Shown here in pieces: positions 24,843-34,289 of a DNA stretch of 64,000 bases. The notes beneath the pieces were generated by a model. It had not been told where the DNA came from. It saw only the letters and a program-made list of their open reading frames with translations, and did not search any database. Position numbers and translations under genes: made by a program. How positions within the stretch are numbered: the stretch's first letter is position 1; each line of letters begins with the position of its first letter. The DNA is from Rhizobium herbae (lineage in GTDB: Bacteria; Pseudomonadota; Alphaproteobacteria; Rhizobiales; Rhizobiaceae), in assembly GCF_017873135.1 (NCBI RefSeq), contig NZ_JAGGJV010000002.1:558001-622000 (forward strand), given 5' to 3'.

Positions 24843-25895
24843 ATGAGCCCACAGCCCGTCATCGAACTGACAATCCGCCGTCCCGACGACTGGCATCTGC
24901 ATCTGCGCGACGGCGGTATGCTGAAGGGCGTGATCGGCGACACCAGCCGCCATTTCGCCCGCGCCATCATCATGCCCAATCTCGTGCCGCCGGTCGTCAC
25001 CACGGCCGACGCAACGGCCTATCGCGAACGCATCATGGCCGCGCTGCCGAAGGGCGATCGTTTCGAGCCGCTGATGACGCTTTACCTCACCGAAGGCACG
25101 AACCCCGATGATGTCGAAGCCGGGCACAAAAGCGGCCTGATCAAGGCCGTCAAACTTTATCCGGCCGGCGCCACCACCAATTCGCATGGCGGCGTGCGCA
25201 ACTTCGAAAATGCCATGCCGGTGCTGGAGCGCATGGCCAGGATCGGCCTGCCGCTCTGCGTCCACGGCGAGGTGACGACGCCGGAGGTGGATATCTTCGA
25301 CCGCGAGGCCGTGTTCATCGAAACCGTGCTCGATCCCCTGCGTGCCCGCCTGCCGGAGCTGAAGGTGACTATGGAGCATGTCACCACCAAGGACGGCATC
25401 GACTATATCAAGGCCTCGGAGGGCAATCTTGCCGGGTCGATCACCACCCATCACCTGATCATCAACCGCAACGCCATCCTCGTCGGCGGCATCCGCCCGC
25501 ACTATTATTGCCTGCCGGTCGCCAAGCGCGAGCTGCATCGTCTGGCCCTGCGCGGCGCCGCGACCTCGGGCGACGCCCGCTTCTTCCTGGGCACCGACAG
25601 TGCCCCGCATGTGGACCCCCTGAAGGAATGCGCCTGCGGCTGCGCCGGCATCTATACCTCGATCAACACGATGAGCTGCCTTGCCCATGTGTTCGAGCAG
25701 GAAAATGCGTTGGACAAGCTGGAAGCCTTCACATCGCTGAACGGTCCGGCCTGGTATGGCCTGCCGGTCAATGCAGAAACGATCACGCTGCGCAAGCAGG
25801 CGGAGGCGGTGACGTTTCCGGACAAGATCGAGACGGAGGCAGGTACCGTCACCGTGTTCGACCCGATGTTCCCGCTGCATTGGGCGGTTTCCTGA
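24843..25895 (+). CDS. pyrC: Dihydroorotase (class II)
   Basis: A 350-residue PyrC that closes N-carbamoyl-L-aspartate to dihydroorotate in pyrimidine synthesis. Zinc ligands are in [10 protein letters not shown]; the carboxylated Lys is in [13 protein letters not shown]; substrate and metal residues follow in [23 protein letters not shown] and LGTDSAPH. Length matches E. coli-type PyrC rather than the class I enzyme. Start ATG 24843 has GGAG 11 nt upstream. It stands 110 nt after frcK and about 0.8 kb from pyrE on the same strand. Confidence 0.95.
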   Translation: MSPQPVIELTIRRPDDWHLHLRDGGMLKGVIGDTSRHFARAIIMPNLVPPVVTTADATAYRERIMAALPKGDRFEPLMTLYLTEGTNPDDVEAGHKSGLIKAVKLYPAGATTNSHGGVRNFENAMPVLERMARIGLPLCVHGEVTTPEVDIFDREAVFIETVLDPLRARLPELKVTMEHVTTKDGIDYIKASEGNLAGSITTHHLIINRNAILVGGIRPHYYCLPVAKRELHRLALRGAATSGDARFFLGTDSAPHVDPLKECACGCAGIYTSINTMSCLAHVFEQENALDKLEAFTSLNGPAWYGLPVNAETITLRKQAEAVTFPDKIETEAGTVTVFDPMFPLHWAVS

Positions 25896-25938
25896 GAGCA
25901 GACGAAAGTCGCCGCCCCCAGGAACCCGTATCGAGAGA

Positions 25939-26409
25939 TCAGGACGCCTTGAGCTTGGAATTGCAGATGCTGTAGTAGCCGCCGCCTTTCTTGATCCAGG
26001 TCAGGCCGTCGAGTGAATTGCTGGATTTGTCGGCCTTGTATTGATCAAGGCATGTATGCATGCGGGCTTTCCCGGCAGTTTCTGTCGAATATTTTGCATC
26101 GACCTTTTTCGGGAAAGCAACGCCCTTCGGCGCCTTCGCGGTGGTCGTGGCGGGCTCCGGCATATTGTCGGTATTGCTCGCGGTCGGTTCCTCGTCTGTG
26201 CTTATCGCTGCCGGTGTCGCGGCGGCGGCATTGGTTCCACATTGCGCTTTGCGAAAGTCATTCCACTTCATTCCATTGAGTGTTCCGGCCGTTTGCGCCG
26301 CTTTGTATTTGGCGCTGCATTCCGCCATGGTCGACGCGTGTGCGGCAGATGAAAAAGCAAAGGGTGCGAGTGAGAGTGCGACAAAGGTCGCGAGATTGAG
26401 AATCTTCAT
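25939..26409 (-). CDS. Secreted protein with two related cysteine-bounded repeats
   Basis: A 156-residue exported protein. Signal peptide about 1-25 (ATFVALSLAPFAFSSAAHAS). The mature chain has two related blocks, each starting and ending with Cys: CSAKYKAAQTAGTLNGMKW to FRKAQC (about 31-57) and CLDQYKADKSSNSLDGLTW to YYSIC (about 119-149). Both share KYKA/QYKA, a two-residue LxG turn and a Trp. They are joined by an Ala/Thr/Pro-rich linker. It looks like a small periplasmic protein with a disulfide in each repeat. Function unknown. Confidence 0.75.
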   Translation of the reverse strand: MKILNLATFVALSLAPFAFSSAAHASTMAECSAKYKAAQTAGTLNGMKWNDFRKAQCGTNAAAATPAAISTDEEPTASNTDNMPEPATTTAKAPKGVAFPKKVDAKYSTETAGKARMHTCLDQYKADKSSNSLDGLTWIKKGGGYYSICNSKLKAS

Positions 26410-26726
26410 CGGATAACCTCATCAGACGAGGACATCAGGCGTTCAGCGACGCGTTGAACGTCCGCCTCAATCAGGGATATGTTTCCCGGTTTGTGACCGG
26501 ATGATGGTCTGGAGCGCGCCGCCTGCGAGGGTTACCAAAATTTAATCTGGTGCGATTGCCGTTGCAGCTTCACGCTCGATTGGAAGCACTGCATCGCCCT
26601 CTGCCACAGGGGAATAGAGTCGATCGAGGCGGTAAACTCCTGCCGCCGCTCGTTCAACCTCTGGCGTTCCGAGGCCTGAACTGCTATGCGCGGGAGATAC
26701 AAATTCGAGCCTTGAGGAGCCCGCCA
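26410..26726. other. Intergenic region upstream of pyrE and the cysteine-repeat gene
   Basis: A 317-nt divergent promoter region. One short inverted repeat is seen (CGTTCA at 26440 and TGAACG at 26455). No convincing gene, promoter pair or RNA was found. Confidence 0.4.
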
Positions 26727-27425
26727 ATGATCCAGACATCCTTTCCCGAGAAGGCCGTCATGGCCGAACTCGTTGCCAAGATGCTCTGGGAAATCAAGGC
26801 GGTGCATTTCAGCGCCGACAAGCCCTACAAGCTGGCTTCGGGCATGGCGAGCCCGGTCTATATCGATTGCCGCAAGCTGATCTCCTATCCGCGCATCCGC
26901 TCAGTGGTGATGGATTTTGCCGCTGCCACCGTGCTGCGCGAAGCCGGTTTCGAGCAGTTCGACGTCATCGCCGGCGGCGAGACGGCGGGCATTCCCTTCG
27001 CCGCGATGCTGGCCGAGCGTCTGGCGCTGCCGATGATCTATGTCCGCAAGGCGCCGAAGGGCCATGGCCGCAACGCCCAGATCGAAGGGCATATGCCGGA
27101 AGGCGCGCGCGTTCTCGTCATCGAGGACCTGACGACGGCCGGCGGCTCGATGTTCAAATTCATCGACGCCATTCGCGCAGCCGGCGGCATTGTGGATCAC
27201 GGCATAGCACTGTTCTACTACGACATCTTCCCGCAGGCTCGCGGAGAGATGCTGGACAAGGGCGTGACGCTCCTGAATATCGCCACCTGGCGTGACGTGC
27301 TTGATGTCGCCAAGGCGCAGAAATTGTTCGATGAAAAGACTCTTTTTGAAGTCGAAGCCTTTCTCAATGCGCCGCTCGAATGGTCCGGTCGCAACGGCGG
27401 CGTCAGTGAACTCGCCACGGCCTGA
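26727..27425 (+). CDS. pyrE: Orotate phosphoribosyltransferase
   Basis: A 232-residue PyrE making orotidine monophosphate from orotate and PRPP. The PRPP-binding motif is [13 protein letters not shown]; the flexible loop Lys and Arg are in [38 protein letters not shown] is the N-terminal orotate pocket. ATG 26727 follows TGAGGAG; the open frame to the left lacks homology. The PfkB gene starts 74 nt downstream on the same strand. Confidence 0.95.
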   Translation: MIQTSFPEKAVMAELVAKMLWEIKAVHFSADKPYKLASGMASPVYIDCRKLISYPRIRSVVMDFAAATVLREAGFEQFDVIAGGETAGIPFAAMLAERLALPMIYVRKAPKGHGRNAQIEGHMPEGARVLVIEDLTTAGGSMFKFIDAIRAAGGIVDHGIALFYYDIFPQARGEMLDKGVTLLNIATWRDVLDVAKAQKLFDEKTLFEVEAFLNAPLEWSGRNGGVSELATA

Positions 27426-27498
27426 AAACAGCGCTGGAATTCTGGCGCCAGCTGGTTTAAATCGATTGAAATATTATCAGTGAGGGGAAGACGCCGCC

Positions 27499-28425
27499 AT
27501 GATCATCTGCTGTGGGGAAGCCCTGATCGATATGCTGCCGCGCCAGACGACATCAGGCGAAACGGCTTTCGCCCCCTATGCCGGCGGCGCCATCTTCAAC
27601 ACCGCCATCGCGCTTGGGCGCCTCGGTATCCCGACCGGTTTTTTTACCGGCCTGTCCGACGATATGTTCGGTGACGTGCTGCGCGAAACGCTGAAATCCA
27701 GCAATGTCGATTTCGCCCCCTGCGCGACGCTGTCGCTCCACACCACGCTCGCCTTTGTCAAGCTGGTCAACGGCTCGGCGACCTATGCTTTCTTCGATGA
27801 GAACACCGCTGGCCGAATGATCACCAAGGACGACCTGCCGGCACTCGGTGATTTCTGCGAGGCGCTGCACTTCGGCGCCATCAGCCTGATCCCGGAACCG
27901 TGCGGATCGACTTACGAAGCGCTGATGACGCGCGAATATCAGAAGCGCGTGATTTCCTTCGACCCCAATATCCGCCCCGGTTTCATCAAGGACGCGGAAG
28001 CGCACAAGGCCCGCATGCTGCGCATGGCGGCGATGTCGGACATCGTCAAATTCTCCGACGAGGATCTGGACTGGTTCGGCGAGGAGGGTACGCATGAGGA
28101 GCTGGTGGCCAAGTGGCTCCAGCGCGGCCCGAAGCTCGTCGTCATCACCAAGGGCGCCGACGGTGCTGATGGCTATACGACGCGCGGCAAGGTTTCGGTC
28201 CCCGGCGAGAAGGTCACGGTGGTGGACACGGTCGGTGCCGGTGATACGTTCGACGCAGGCATTCTCGCCTCGCTGAAGATGAACAATCTGCTGACCAAGG
28301 AACAAGTCGCGACCTTGAGCGAAAGCGCAGTGCATGATGCGCTGGCGCTGGGTGCGAAGGCCGCCGCCGTTACGGTGTCGCGGGCAGGAGCCAACCCGCC
28401 CTGGAGCTATGAAATCGGGCTTTAG
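27499..28425 (+). CDS. frk: Fructokinase-type PfkB carbohydrate kinase
   Basis: A 308-residue ribokinase-family sugar kinase. Seen: N-terminal CGEALIDMLP, the sugar-binding YAGGAIFNTAIALGRLGI motif, and the C-terminal signature VDTVGAGDTFDAGIL with the catalytic Asp. The strand pairing and length agree with bacterial fructokinases. Fructose is favoured because the frc uptake operon and pgi lie within 5 kb on either side. The start at 27499 has GAGGGGAAG upstream. Substrate assignment is inference; other PfkB substrates are possible. Confidence 0.85.
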   Translation: MIICCGEALIDMLPRQTTSGETAFAPYAGGAIFNTAIALGRLGIPTGFFTGLSDDMFGDVLRETLKSSNVDFAPCATLSLHTTLAFVKLVNGSATYAFFDENTAGRMITKDDLPALGDFCEALHFGAISLIPEPCGSTYEALMTREYQKRVISFDPNIRPGFIKDAEAHKARMLRMAAMSDIVKFSDEDLDWFGEEGTHEELVAKWLQRGPKLVVITKGADGADGYTTRGKVSVPGEKVTVVDTVGAGDTFDAGILASLKMNNLLTKEQVATLSESAVHDALALGAKAAAVTVSRAGANPPWSYEIGL

Positions 28426-28469
28426 AGCGTTTGAAGATGAAGCGCTCCAATCTTTGCCGGCCTATTGCT

Positions 28470-29522
28470 TTATGCCGTGGACCTCAGCCTTTGCCTACCG
28501 CTGCGACCGGCAAAAGCGCTACGCGGCACGCCGGCAAGGTTTGAAAGAAACTGGCGGGCGCATTCGCTCCAGCTGAAGGTCAGCGCTTTTTGCCGCGCAT
28601 CTTCCCGCGACAGCGACAGCGCATCGAGGGCTGCCTGCCGCAGGTCGCTGGAAAGCACACCGCCGCCATCGCCCAGAATGTCGTTCGGCGCCGTGACCGG
28701 AAAAGCGGCAACCGGACAGCCGCTGGCGAGCGCTTCCAGAATGACGTTGCCGAACGTATCGACCCGGCTCGGGAAGACGAAGACGTCAGCCGACGCATAG
28801 ATTGCCGCAAGTTCCGTGCCCATGCGGCGCCCGAGGAAATGCACATCCGGGTACCGCTGACGCAACATGGCGAGATCGGGTCCGTCGCCGACGACAACCT
28901 TGCTGCCCGGCAGGTCGAGATCGAGGAATGCCGGGAGGTTCTTTTCCACGGCGACCCGCCCCACATTCAGGAAGATCGGGCGGGGGAGCGGCAGGGTCTG
29001 GCGGCGGGCCGGATCGAAGAGAACGGTATCGACGCCGCGTGTCCATCGCTTGATGTTGTGGAACCCCCGCGCGGCCATTTCCGTACCGAGCGACGCGGTC
29101 GCGACCATCATGCCATTGCCGGAATTGTGGAACTGGCGCAGCCACCAATAGCTCCAGTCCTCCGGAATGGGTAATCGCGCGCTGACGAATTCGGGAAAGC
29201 GCGTGTGGTAACTCGTCGTGAACGGCAATTGCCTGCGCAGGCAGATGCCGCGCGCCACAAGGCCGAGCGGCCCCTCCGTGGCGATATGGATATAGTCGGG
29301 TGCCAGGGCATCGATCTCGTTTCCCACCTGCCGCCGTGTCGGAAGCGCCAGCCGGATATCGGAGTAGAAGGGCAACGGGAAGGTCGCAAACCGCTCCGGC
29401 GTCAGGAAATTGATGGTGATCCCCTGTTCCTTCACCGATCGGGCAAGTTCGTCGAGCGTGCGCACGACACCGTTGACCTGTGGATGCCAGGCATCGGTGA
29501 CAACGAGAACGGTCTTTTCCAT
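28470..29522 (-). CDS. Glycosyltransferase family 4 (GT-B fold)
   Basis: A 350-residue GT-B glycosyltransferase. The N-terminal domain (KTVLVVTDAWHPQVNGVVRTLDEL) and a C-terminal domain with NVGRVAVEKNLPAFLDLD and the nucleotide-sugar motif FPSRVDTFGNVILEALASG (E-x7-E) are typical of GT4. Related proteins transfer hexoses to lipid or glycan acceptors; YHTRFPEF in the N-terminal domain recurs in diacylglycerol glycosyltransferases, which makes a glycolipid product plausible but unproven. Start METKV-type at 29522; a longer frame to 29582 is less likely. Convergent with frk. Confidence 0.85.
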   Translation of the reverse strand: MEKTVLVVTDAWHPQVNGVVRTLDELARSVKEQGITINFLTPERFATFPLPFYSDIRLALPTRRQVGNEIDALAPDYIHIATEGPLGLVARGICLRRQLPFTTSYHTRFPEFVSARLPIPEDWSYWWLRQFHNSGNGMMVATASLGTEMAARGFHNIKRWTRGVDTVLFDPARRQTLPLPRPIFLNVGRVAVEKNLPAFLDLDLPGSKVVVGDGPDLAMLRQRYPDVHFLGRRMGTELAAIYASADVFVFPSRVDTFGNVILEALASGCPVAAFPVTAPNDILGDGGGVLSSDLRQAALDALSLSREDARQKALTFSWSECARQFLSNLAGVPRSAFAGRSGRQRLRSTA

Positions 29523-29740
29523 AGTGGCCCCTGGACTCGGCTCCGCCAGATACGGCGAAGCATCGGCTGACAATCGAATCAACTGGCGGCTGCCAATATG
29601 GCCCTTTGATCATGATCGGATGACAGGCGGATGATTGGCCGTGTTGACGAGGGGCATGGCCGCTTCTCCTGAGGAGGGCCAAGCCCGGATGGGATGGCCG
29701 GTCTTGCAGTGCGGCGAAGGGTGAGGTGGAGCCTTGCTGC

Positions 29741-29983
29741 TTATCGCCCGACCAGCGCCATTTGCTCATATCCGCGCCCGGCCGACGCGGCCACAATCGC
29801 CAAGACCGAACCCTGGAGCGTGCGCACATGGACGGTCAGCGAGCGATAGTCTGCATCGCGGCCGATCCTGTCGGCAATCCTCTGGCCGTAGTAGATGGCG
29901 GACCCTACGTCGAAATGATCGACGCCATCCTCATCGACGACCTGCTCGTCGCCGAAATGCAAATCGAAGAAATAGTGTTCCAC
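29741..29983 (-). CDS. Small DUF6894-like protein
   Basis: An 80-residue protein starting at a GTG (VEHYFFDLHFGDEQVVDEDG). The run YFFDLH-GDE--DEDGV, a central Ala/Arg helix and a final TLQGSVLAIV strand match small proteins of the DUF6894 type seen in many copies in rhizobia. An ATG at 30037 is an alternative start but adds residues unlike the family. No role is known. The gene is convergent with nothing and has its own upstream hairpin. Confidence 0.6.
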   Translation of the reverse strand: MEHYFFDLHFGDEQVVDEDGVDHFDVGSAIYYGQRIADRIGRDADYRSLTVHVRTLQGSVLAIVAASAGRGYEQMALVGR

Positions 29984-30061
29984 GCCGATGCCCCGGACCC
30001 TTGCGTCGCCGGAGATTTCCCCGGCTTGAGGACGCAATGCCGGGAATAGCGGATTGTGTCC

Positions 30062-30096
30062 GAATACAGGCTGAATTGCGTATTCAGCCTGTATTC
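30062..30096. terminator. Perfect 15-bp hairpin downstream of pgi
   Basis: GAATACAGGCTGAAT and ATTCAGCCTGTATTC pair perfectly around a 5-nt loop, 30 nt past the pgi stop. No T-tract follows on the minus strand, so termination would be weak; it may instead protect the pgi 3' end or mark the promoter side of the downstream small gene. Confidence 0.5.
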
Positions 30097-30126
30097 ATCC
30101 GTGTCCGACGCGCCAGTGCCGAAAGG

Positions 30127-31752
30127 TTATTTACCGGCCTTCAACAAGGCAGCAACCAGTCCAGCGGTCGAAGAATCATGTTCTTCGGCGCTTTCCTTGC
30201 CTTCCACGACCGGCAGCAATCCCGTCGCCAGTTCCTTGCCGAGCTCGACGCCCCACTGGTCGAAGGAATTGATGTTGAACAATGCGCCTTCGACGAAGAC
30301 GCGATGCTCGTAGAGCGCGATCAGGCGGCCGAAGGTGAACGGGGTCATCTTGTCGTAGACGAAGGTCAGTGATGGGCGGTTGCCGGTAAAGACGCGGTGC
30401 GGCGCGATGCGCTCGATGAAATCCTTGTCGAGGCCCTTGGACGCCATCTGTGCTTTGGCTTCCGCGAGCGTGCGGCCCTTCATCAGCGCTTCCGACTGCG
30501 CCAGGCAATTGGCCATCAAGAGCTGGTGTTGATGGCGCAGCTTCGGTTCATGGCCGTTGGCGGCGATCATGAACTCGGCCGGGATGATGCTCGTGCCCTG
30601 GTGGATCAGCTGGTAGAAGGCGTGCTGGCCGTTGGTGCCGGGCTCGCCCCAGACAACCGGGCCGGAATTGCCCTCGACGGGCGTACCGTCAAGCGTCACG
30701 CCCTTGCCGTTCGATTCCATGTCGAGCTGCTGCAGATAGGCCGGAAAGCGCGACAGGCGCTGGTCGTAGGGCAGGATGGCGCGGGTCGCATAGCCAAGGA
30801 CGTTGCGGTGGTAGTAGCCGAGAAGGCCGAGCAGCATCGGGATGTTTTCGCGCAGGGGGGCAGTGCGGAAATGGTTGTCGATGGCGTGCGCGCCGGCCAG
30901 GAATTCGCCGAAATTCTCCTTGCCGATCGCGATCATCAGCGGCAGGCCGATGGCCGACCAGATCGAGTAGCGGCCGCCGACCCAATCCCAGAAGCCGAAG
31001 ATCCGGTCACTGTCGATGCCGAAGGCGGCGACCTTGTCGAGCGCGGTGGAGACTGCGCAGAAGTGATGGCCAACGGCCTTCTCGCCGAGCTTTTCAGCGA
31101 TGAAAGCACGCGCTGTGGCGGCATTGGTCATCGTCTCGATGGTGGTGAAGGTCTTCGATGCGACAATGAACAGCGATGTTTCGGCATCGAGCAGCTTCAG
31201 CGTGTCGGCGATATGGGCGCCGTCGATGTTGGAGACGAAATGCAGGCGCGGGCCGTCATGGTCGGGCGCTAAGGCCAGCGTCGCCATCACCGGGCCGAGG
31301 TCGGAGCCGCCGATGCCGATATTGATGACGTCGGTGATCTTCTTGCCGGTGGCGCCCTTCAGCGCGCCGGAGCGGATGCCGTCGGAAAACACGCCCATGG
31401 CATCGAGTACCGCGTTGACATCGGGCATCACATCCTTGCCATCAACCAGCACCGGGGTGTTTGCCCGATTGCGCAGGGCCGTGTGCAGCACCGCGCGGCC
31501 TTCGGTGATGTTGATGATATCGCCGGCAAACATCGCGTCGCGCTTTTCCGTGACCTTGGCGGCCTTGGCGATTGCCTCCAGCCCATCCAGCACCTTGTCG
31601 TTGACGGCACATTTCGAATAGTCGAACAGCATGTCGTCGAACGTGACGCTATATTTGGCGAAGCGTTTGGGATCGCTCGCAAAAGCTGCCCGGATGTCGG
31701 TTGCGTTGGTGTCGGAAACGGTGGATTTCAGCTGGTCGACAAGCGCGCTCAT
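30127..31752 (-). CDS. pgi: Glucose-6-phosphate isomerase
   Basis: A 541-residue Pgi interconverting fructose-6-phosphate and glucose-6-phosphate. Signatures: [33 protein letters not shown], the central catalytic Glu region [15 protein letters not shown], and a C-terminal [13 protein letters not shown]. Length is that of the standard bacterial enzyme. ATG 31752 follows AAGGAA. Together with frc and frk it lets imported fructose enter the Entner-Doudoroff route as glucose-6-phosphate. Confidence 0.96.
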   Translation of the reverse strand: MSALVDQLKSTVSDTNATDIRAAFASDPKRFAKYSVTFDDMLFDYSKCAVNDKVLDGLEAIAKAAKVTEKRDAMFAGDIINITEGRAVLHTALRNRANTPVLVDGKDVMPDVNAVLDAMGVFSDGIRSGALKGATGKKITDVINIGIGGSDLGPVMATLALAPDHDGPRLHFVSNIDGAHIADTLKLLDAETSLFIVASKTFTTIETMTNAATARAFIAEKLGEKAVGHHFCAVSTALDKVAAFGIDSDRIFGFWDWVGGRYSIWSAIGLPLMIAIGKENFGEFLAGAHAIDNHFRTAPLRENIPMLLGLLGYYHRNVLGYATRAILPYDQRLSRFPAYLQQLDMESNGKGVTLDGTPVEGNSGPVVWGEPGTNGQHAFYQLIHQGTSIIPAEFMIAANGHEPKLRHQHQLLMANCLAQSEALMKGRTLAEAKAQMASKGLDKDFIERIAPHRVFTGNRPSLTFVYDKMTPFTFGRLIALYEHRVFVEGALFNINSFDQWGVELGKELATGLLPVVEGKESAEEHDSSTAGLVAALLKAGK

Positions 31753-32009
31753 GGCAGGGTTCCTTGCATCGCGGAGGGTTGCGATAGCTAGTCGCTTTGG
31801 CCCCAGCAAATCAAGGGCGTCTTCATCCGAAGGCTAAAAAAGCCGTTCTTTCCTATTTTCGGTCGGCAGTTGCCCATCATCTTACGGTTGCAAAATCCAA
31901 AGCTTGCAATAGTGAAAGCAGCGATGCCATGCCAGCTGGCGCATCCGGGCGGATGGGCTTCCCGGACTGTGGCAGGACACAGCCCTGTCCTTGAATGTGG
32001 AGGTGATCT

Positions 32010-32099
32010 ATGTGGTTTCGACCATTTGGCATCACGCTTAGCCTAAGAAAAACCCGCGCGAGCTGGTCAATCGCCGTGCGGGTTAGCTTCTTAGCATAG
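32010..32099 (+). CDS. Candidate 29-aa small protein with near-ideal Shine-Dalgarno
   Basis: ATG 32010 is preceded by GGAGGTGAT at 31999-32007, which is complementary to the 16S rRNA tail over nine bases. The ORF encodes 29 residues beginning MWFRPFGITLSLRK and ending VRVSFLA, strongly basic with hydrophobic stretches and no acidic residue. The coding part contains an AACCCGC/GCGGGTT stem (32051-32084), and a second 9-bp stem follows the stop (32105-32132). It lies alone in the 435-nt gap between pgi and fadD. It may be a leader peptide, a membrane-active small protein or a dual-function RNA. I do not recognise the family. Confidence 0.5.
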   Translation: MWFRPFGITLSLRKTRASWSIAVRVSFLA

Positions 32100-32104
32100 C
32101 AAAC

Positions 32105-32132
32105 GGTGGCTGGGGTTCGCGCTCCAGTCACC
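32105..32132. other. Hairpin after the 29-codon ORF
   Basis: GGTGGCTGG pairs with CCAGTCACC (one G-U pair) around a 10-nt loop. Together with the stem at 32051-32084 it gives a two-hairpin RNA on either strand. Read on the minus strand the 32051-32084 stem is followed by five T residues, so it could terminate a minus-strand transcript. Confidence 0.45.
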
Positions 32133-32187
32133 ACTCCGCCAACATAAACGTTTCAACGGATTCTGACAAGACAAGCCGTCTACCCAC

Positions 32188-33888
32188 CTATCCGCGCAGA
32201 TCCTTGCGCAGGATCTTGCCGACGTTCGATTTCGGCAGTTCGGTGCGGAATTCCACGAATCTCGGCCGCTTGTAGTTGGTGAGGTTTGCTGCGCAATGTG
32301 CCTTGACCTCCGCTTCGGTGAGGTTCGGGTCTTTCTTGACGACGAACAGCTTCACCGCCTCGCCGGAATGCGCATCGGGCACGCCGATGGCCGCGCATTC
32401 GAGAATGCCGGCAAGGGTCATGGCCACTTCCTCGATCTCGTTGGGGAAGACGTTGAATCCGGAGACCAGGATCATGTCCTTCTTGCGGTCGACGATCTTG
32501 ACCAGCCCCTGCGGGTTCATGAAGCCGATATCGCCCGAACGGAAGAAGCCGTCGGCGGAAATGGCCTTGGCGGTTTCGTCGGGCCGCTGCCAGTAACCGG
32601 CCATGACCTGGGGTCCGCGGATGCAGATCTCGCCGATATCGCCAAGCGGCAGCGTATTGCCGTCCTCATCACGAATCTCGACATCGGTCGAGGGCAGGGG
32701 CAGGCCGATCGTGCCGGTAAACTCGCCTTCGTCGAGCCGGTTGGCCGTGGCGACCGGGGATGTTTCCGACAGGCCATAGCCTTCCTTGATCGGCGAGCCC
32801 GTCATCGCTTCCCAGCGTTCGGCAACCGGGCGCTGCACCGCCATGCCACCGCCGAAGGTGAGTGCCAGGCTGGAGAAATCGAGCTTCTGGAACTCGGCGT
32901 TGTTCATCAGCGCATTGAACAAGGTGTTGAGGCCCGGGAAGATGTTGACCTTGTACCTGGCGATCTCCTTGACGAAGGCCGGGATATCGCGCGGGTTGGG
33001 GATCAGGATATTTTCCCCGCCGGTGCTCAGGCCCATCAGTGCGTTCACCGTCAGTGCGAAGATATGGTAGAGCGGCAGGGCGCAGAGAAAGACCAGATGA
33101 TCCGGCCGCGTCCTGTGGGTGAAGGCCGTTTCGAGCCAGAGCCCCATCTGCGCCATGTTCGACAGAAGATTTGAATGGGTGAGCGTCGCACCCTTGGAAA
33201 CGCCGGTCGTGCCGCCGGTATATTGCAGGAAGGCGACGTCACCGGGCTTCACGTCGACGGTCTTGAGGGGTGCCGCGGCCCCCTTTGAAAGGACGGCCTT
33301 GAAGGAGAGGTGCCCCGGCAGCGACCATGTGGGGACCAGCTTCTTCACCTTGCGCACGACGATATTGACGATCAGGCCCTTGAGGCCCAGAAGGTCGCCC
33401 ATGGTCGCGACGACGATGTGTTTCAACTCGGTGCGCGCCGCCACCTGCTCGACGGTATGGGCGAAGTTTTCCAGCACGAAGATCGCCTTGGCGCCGGCAT
33501 CCTTCAACTGGTGCTCGAGTTCGCGGGGTGTATAGAGCGGGTTGACGTTCACGACTGCGTAGCCGGCGCGCAGGATGCCGAAGACGATTACCGGGTTCTG
33601 CAGGATGTTCGGCATCATGACCGCGACGCGGTCGCCCTTGGCAAGGCCTGTCGATTGCAGCCAGGCGCCGATCTTCCTGCTCTGCGCATCGAGATCGCCG
33701 AAGGTCAGCGTCTTGCCCATGCAGGTGAAAGCGGCACGCGATGCGTATTTCTTGCAGGATTGCGCGAAGAGATCGCCGATCGAGTTGTAGGGCAGGGGAG
33801 AAATTTCAGCCGGCATTCCCGGCGGATAGGATTGGAGCCAGGGCTTGTCTGCCTGGGGTCCGGGCGTCTGTATCAATGTGTCCGGCAT
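32188..33888 (-). CDS. fadD: Long-chain fatty acid-CoA ligase
   Basis: A 566-residue adenylate-forming enzyme that activates fatty acids to acyl-CoA. The AMP-binding motif FLQYTGGTTGVSKGATLTH, the LSETSP motif within EGYGLSETSPVATANR, DGFFRSGDIGFMNPQG and the catalytic Lys in ELPKSNVGKILRKDLRG near the C terminus are present. Start MPDTLIQTPG at 33888 follows GGGAGAG; the open frame beyond it is not coding. A LiuR-type palindrome about 195 nt upstream suggests control with other fatty-acid or branched-chain catabolic genes. Confidence 0.93.
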   Translation of the reverse strand: MPDTLIQTPGPQADKPWLQSYPPGMPAEISPLPYNSIGDLFAQSCKKYASRAAFTCMGKTLTFGDLDAQSRKIGAWLQSTGLAKGDRVAVMMPNILQNPVIVFGILRAGYAVVNVNPLYTPRELEHQLKDAGAKAIFVLENFAHTVEQVAARTELKHIVVATMGDLLGLKGLIVNIVVRKVKKLVPTWSLPGHLSFKAVLSKGAAAPLKTVDVKPGDVAFLQYTGGTTGVSKGATLTHSNLLSNMAQMGLWLETAFTHRTRPDHLVFLCALPLYHIFALTVNALMGLSTGGENILIPNPRDIPAFVKEIARYKVNIFPGLNTLFNALMNNAEFQKLDFSSLALTFGGGMAVQRPVAERWEAMTGSPIKEGYGLSETSPVATANRLDEGEFTGTIGLPLPSTDVEIRDEDGNTLPLGDIGEICIRGPQVMAGYWQRPDETAKAISADGFFRSGDIGFMNPQGLVKIVDRKKDMILVSGFNVFPNEIEEVAMTLAGILECAAIGVPDAHSGEAVKLFVVKKDPNLTEAEVKAHCAANLTNYKRPRFVEFRTELPKSNVGKILRKDLRG

Positions 33889-34083
33889 GTCTCTCTCCCT
33901 CATGCATCTGTCGCCGCGCCGCAAGCCAGATGCGCACCGTGTCTCCTTTTCCATGCGCAACCCTGTCCGAAGATGTCTCCGGCAAGCCCGTTGCACATGT
34001 GCGAAAAATCCCTCCAGATCGCTCGCCTGATCAAGATGAGGCTTTTGTTGCGCCCCATCAAGCACATTCCGGATTATATAACC

Positions 34084-34099
34084 TTGACGTAAACGTCAA
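34084..34099. promoter_or_regulatory. LiuR-like palindrome upstream of fadD
   Basis: TTGACGTAAACGTCAA matches the form TTnACGTnnACGTnAA that I recall for LiuR-type MerR regulators of branched-chain and fatty-acid catabolism. It lies about 195 nt before the fadD start in the 401-nt fadD/MFS gap; the remainder of that gap shows nothing else I can support. Confidence 0.5.
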
Positions 34100-34289
34100 T
34101 AAGACACCTATCGTTTGCGGGTACATGGTCAGATTTCGCGGCAGGCCTTTGCAGCAATGTCTTTGCGAGCGGGCGCAAAAAAGGTATATTGCGGTGCAAT
34201 AACGCCAAGGCTTTCCTCCCATTTTGTCCTGGTTTTCCATTTCAGAACCAAAATCCTTTGGGCCTACAAGGCTCCCGGCAGGTCTTTCC

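Noticed and set aside
26532..26807. 91-codon minus-strand ORF upstream of pyrE
   Set aside because: Runs into the pyrE coding region and has no supporting signal.
31877..32134. 85-codon minus-strand ORF overlapping the 29-codon ORF
   Set aside because: It has no ribosome-binding site of quality and runs through both hairpins; the opposite-strand ORF has a far better start signal.
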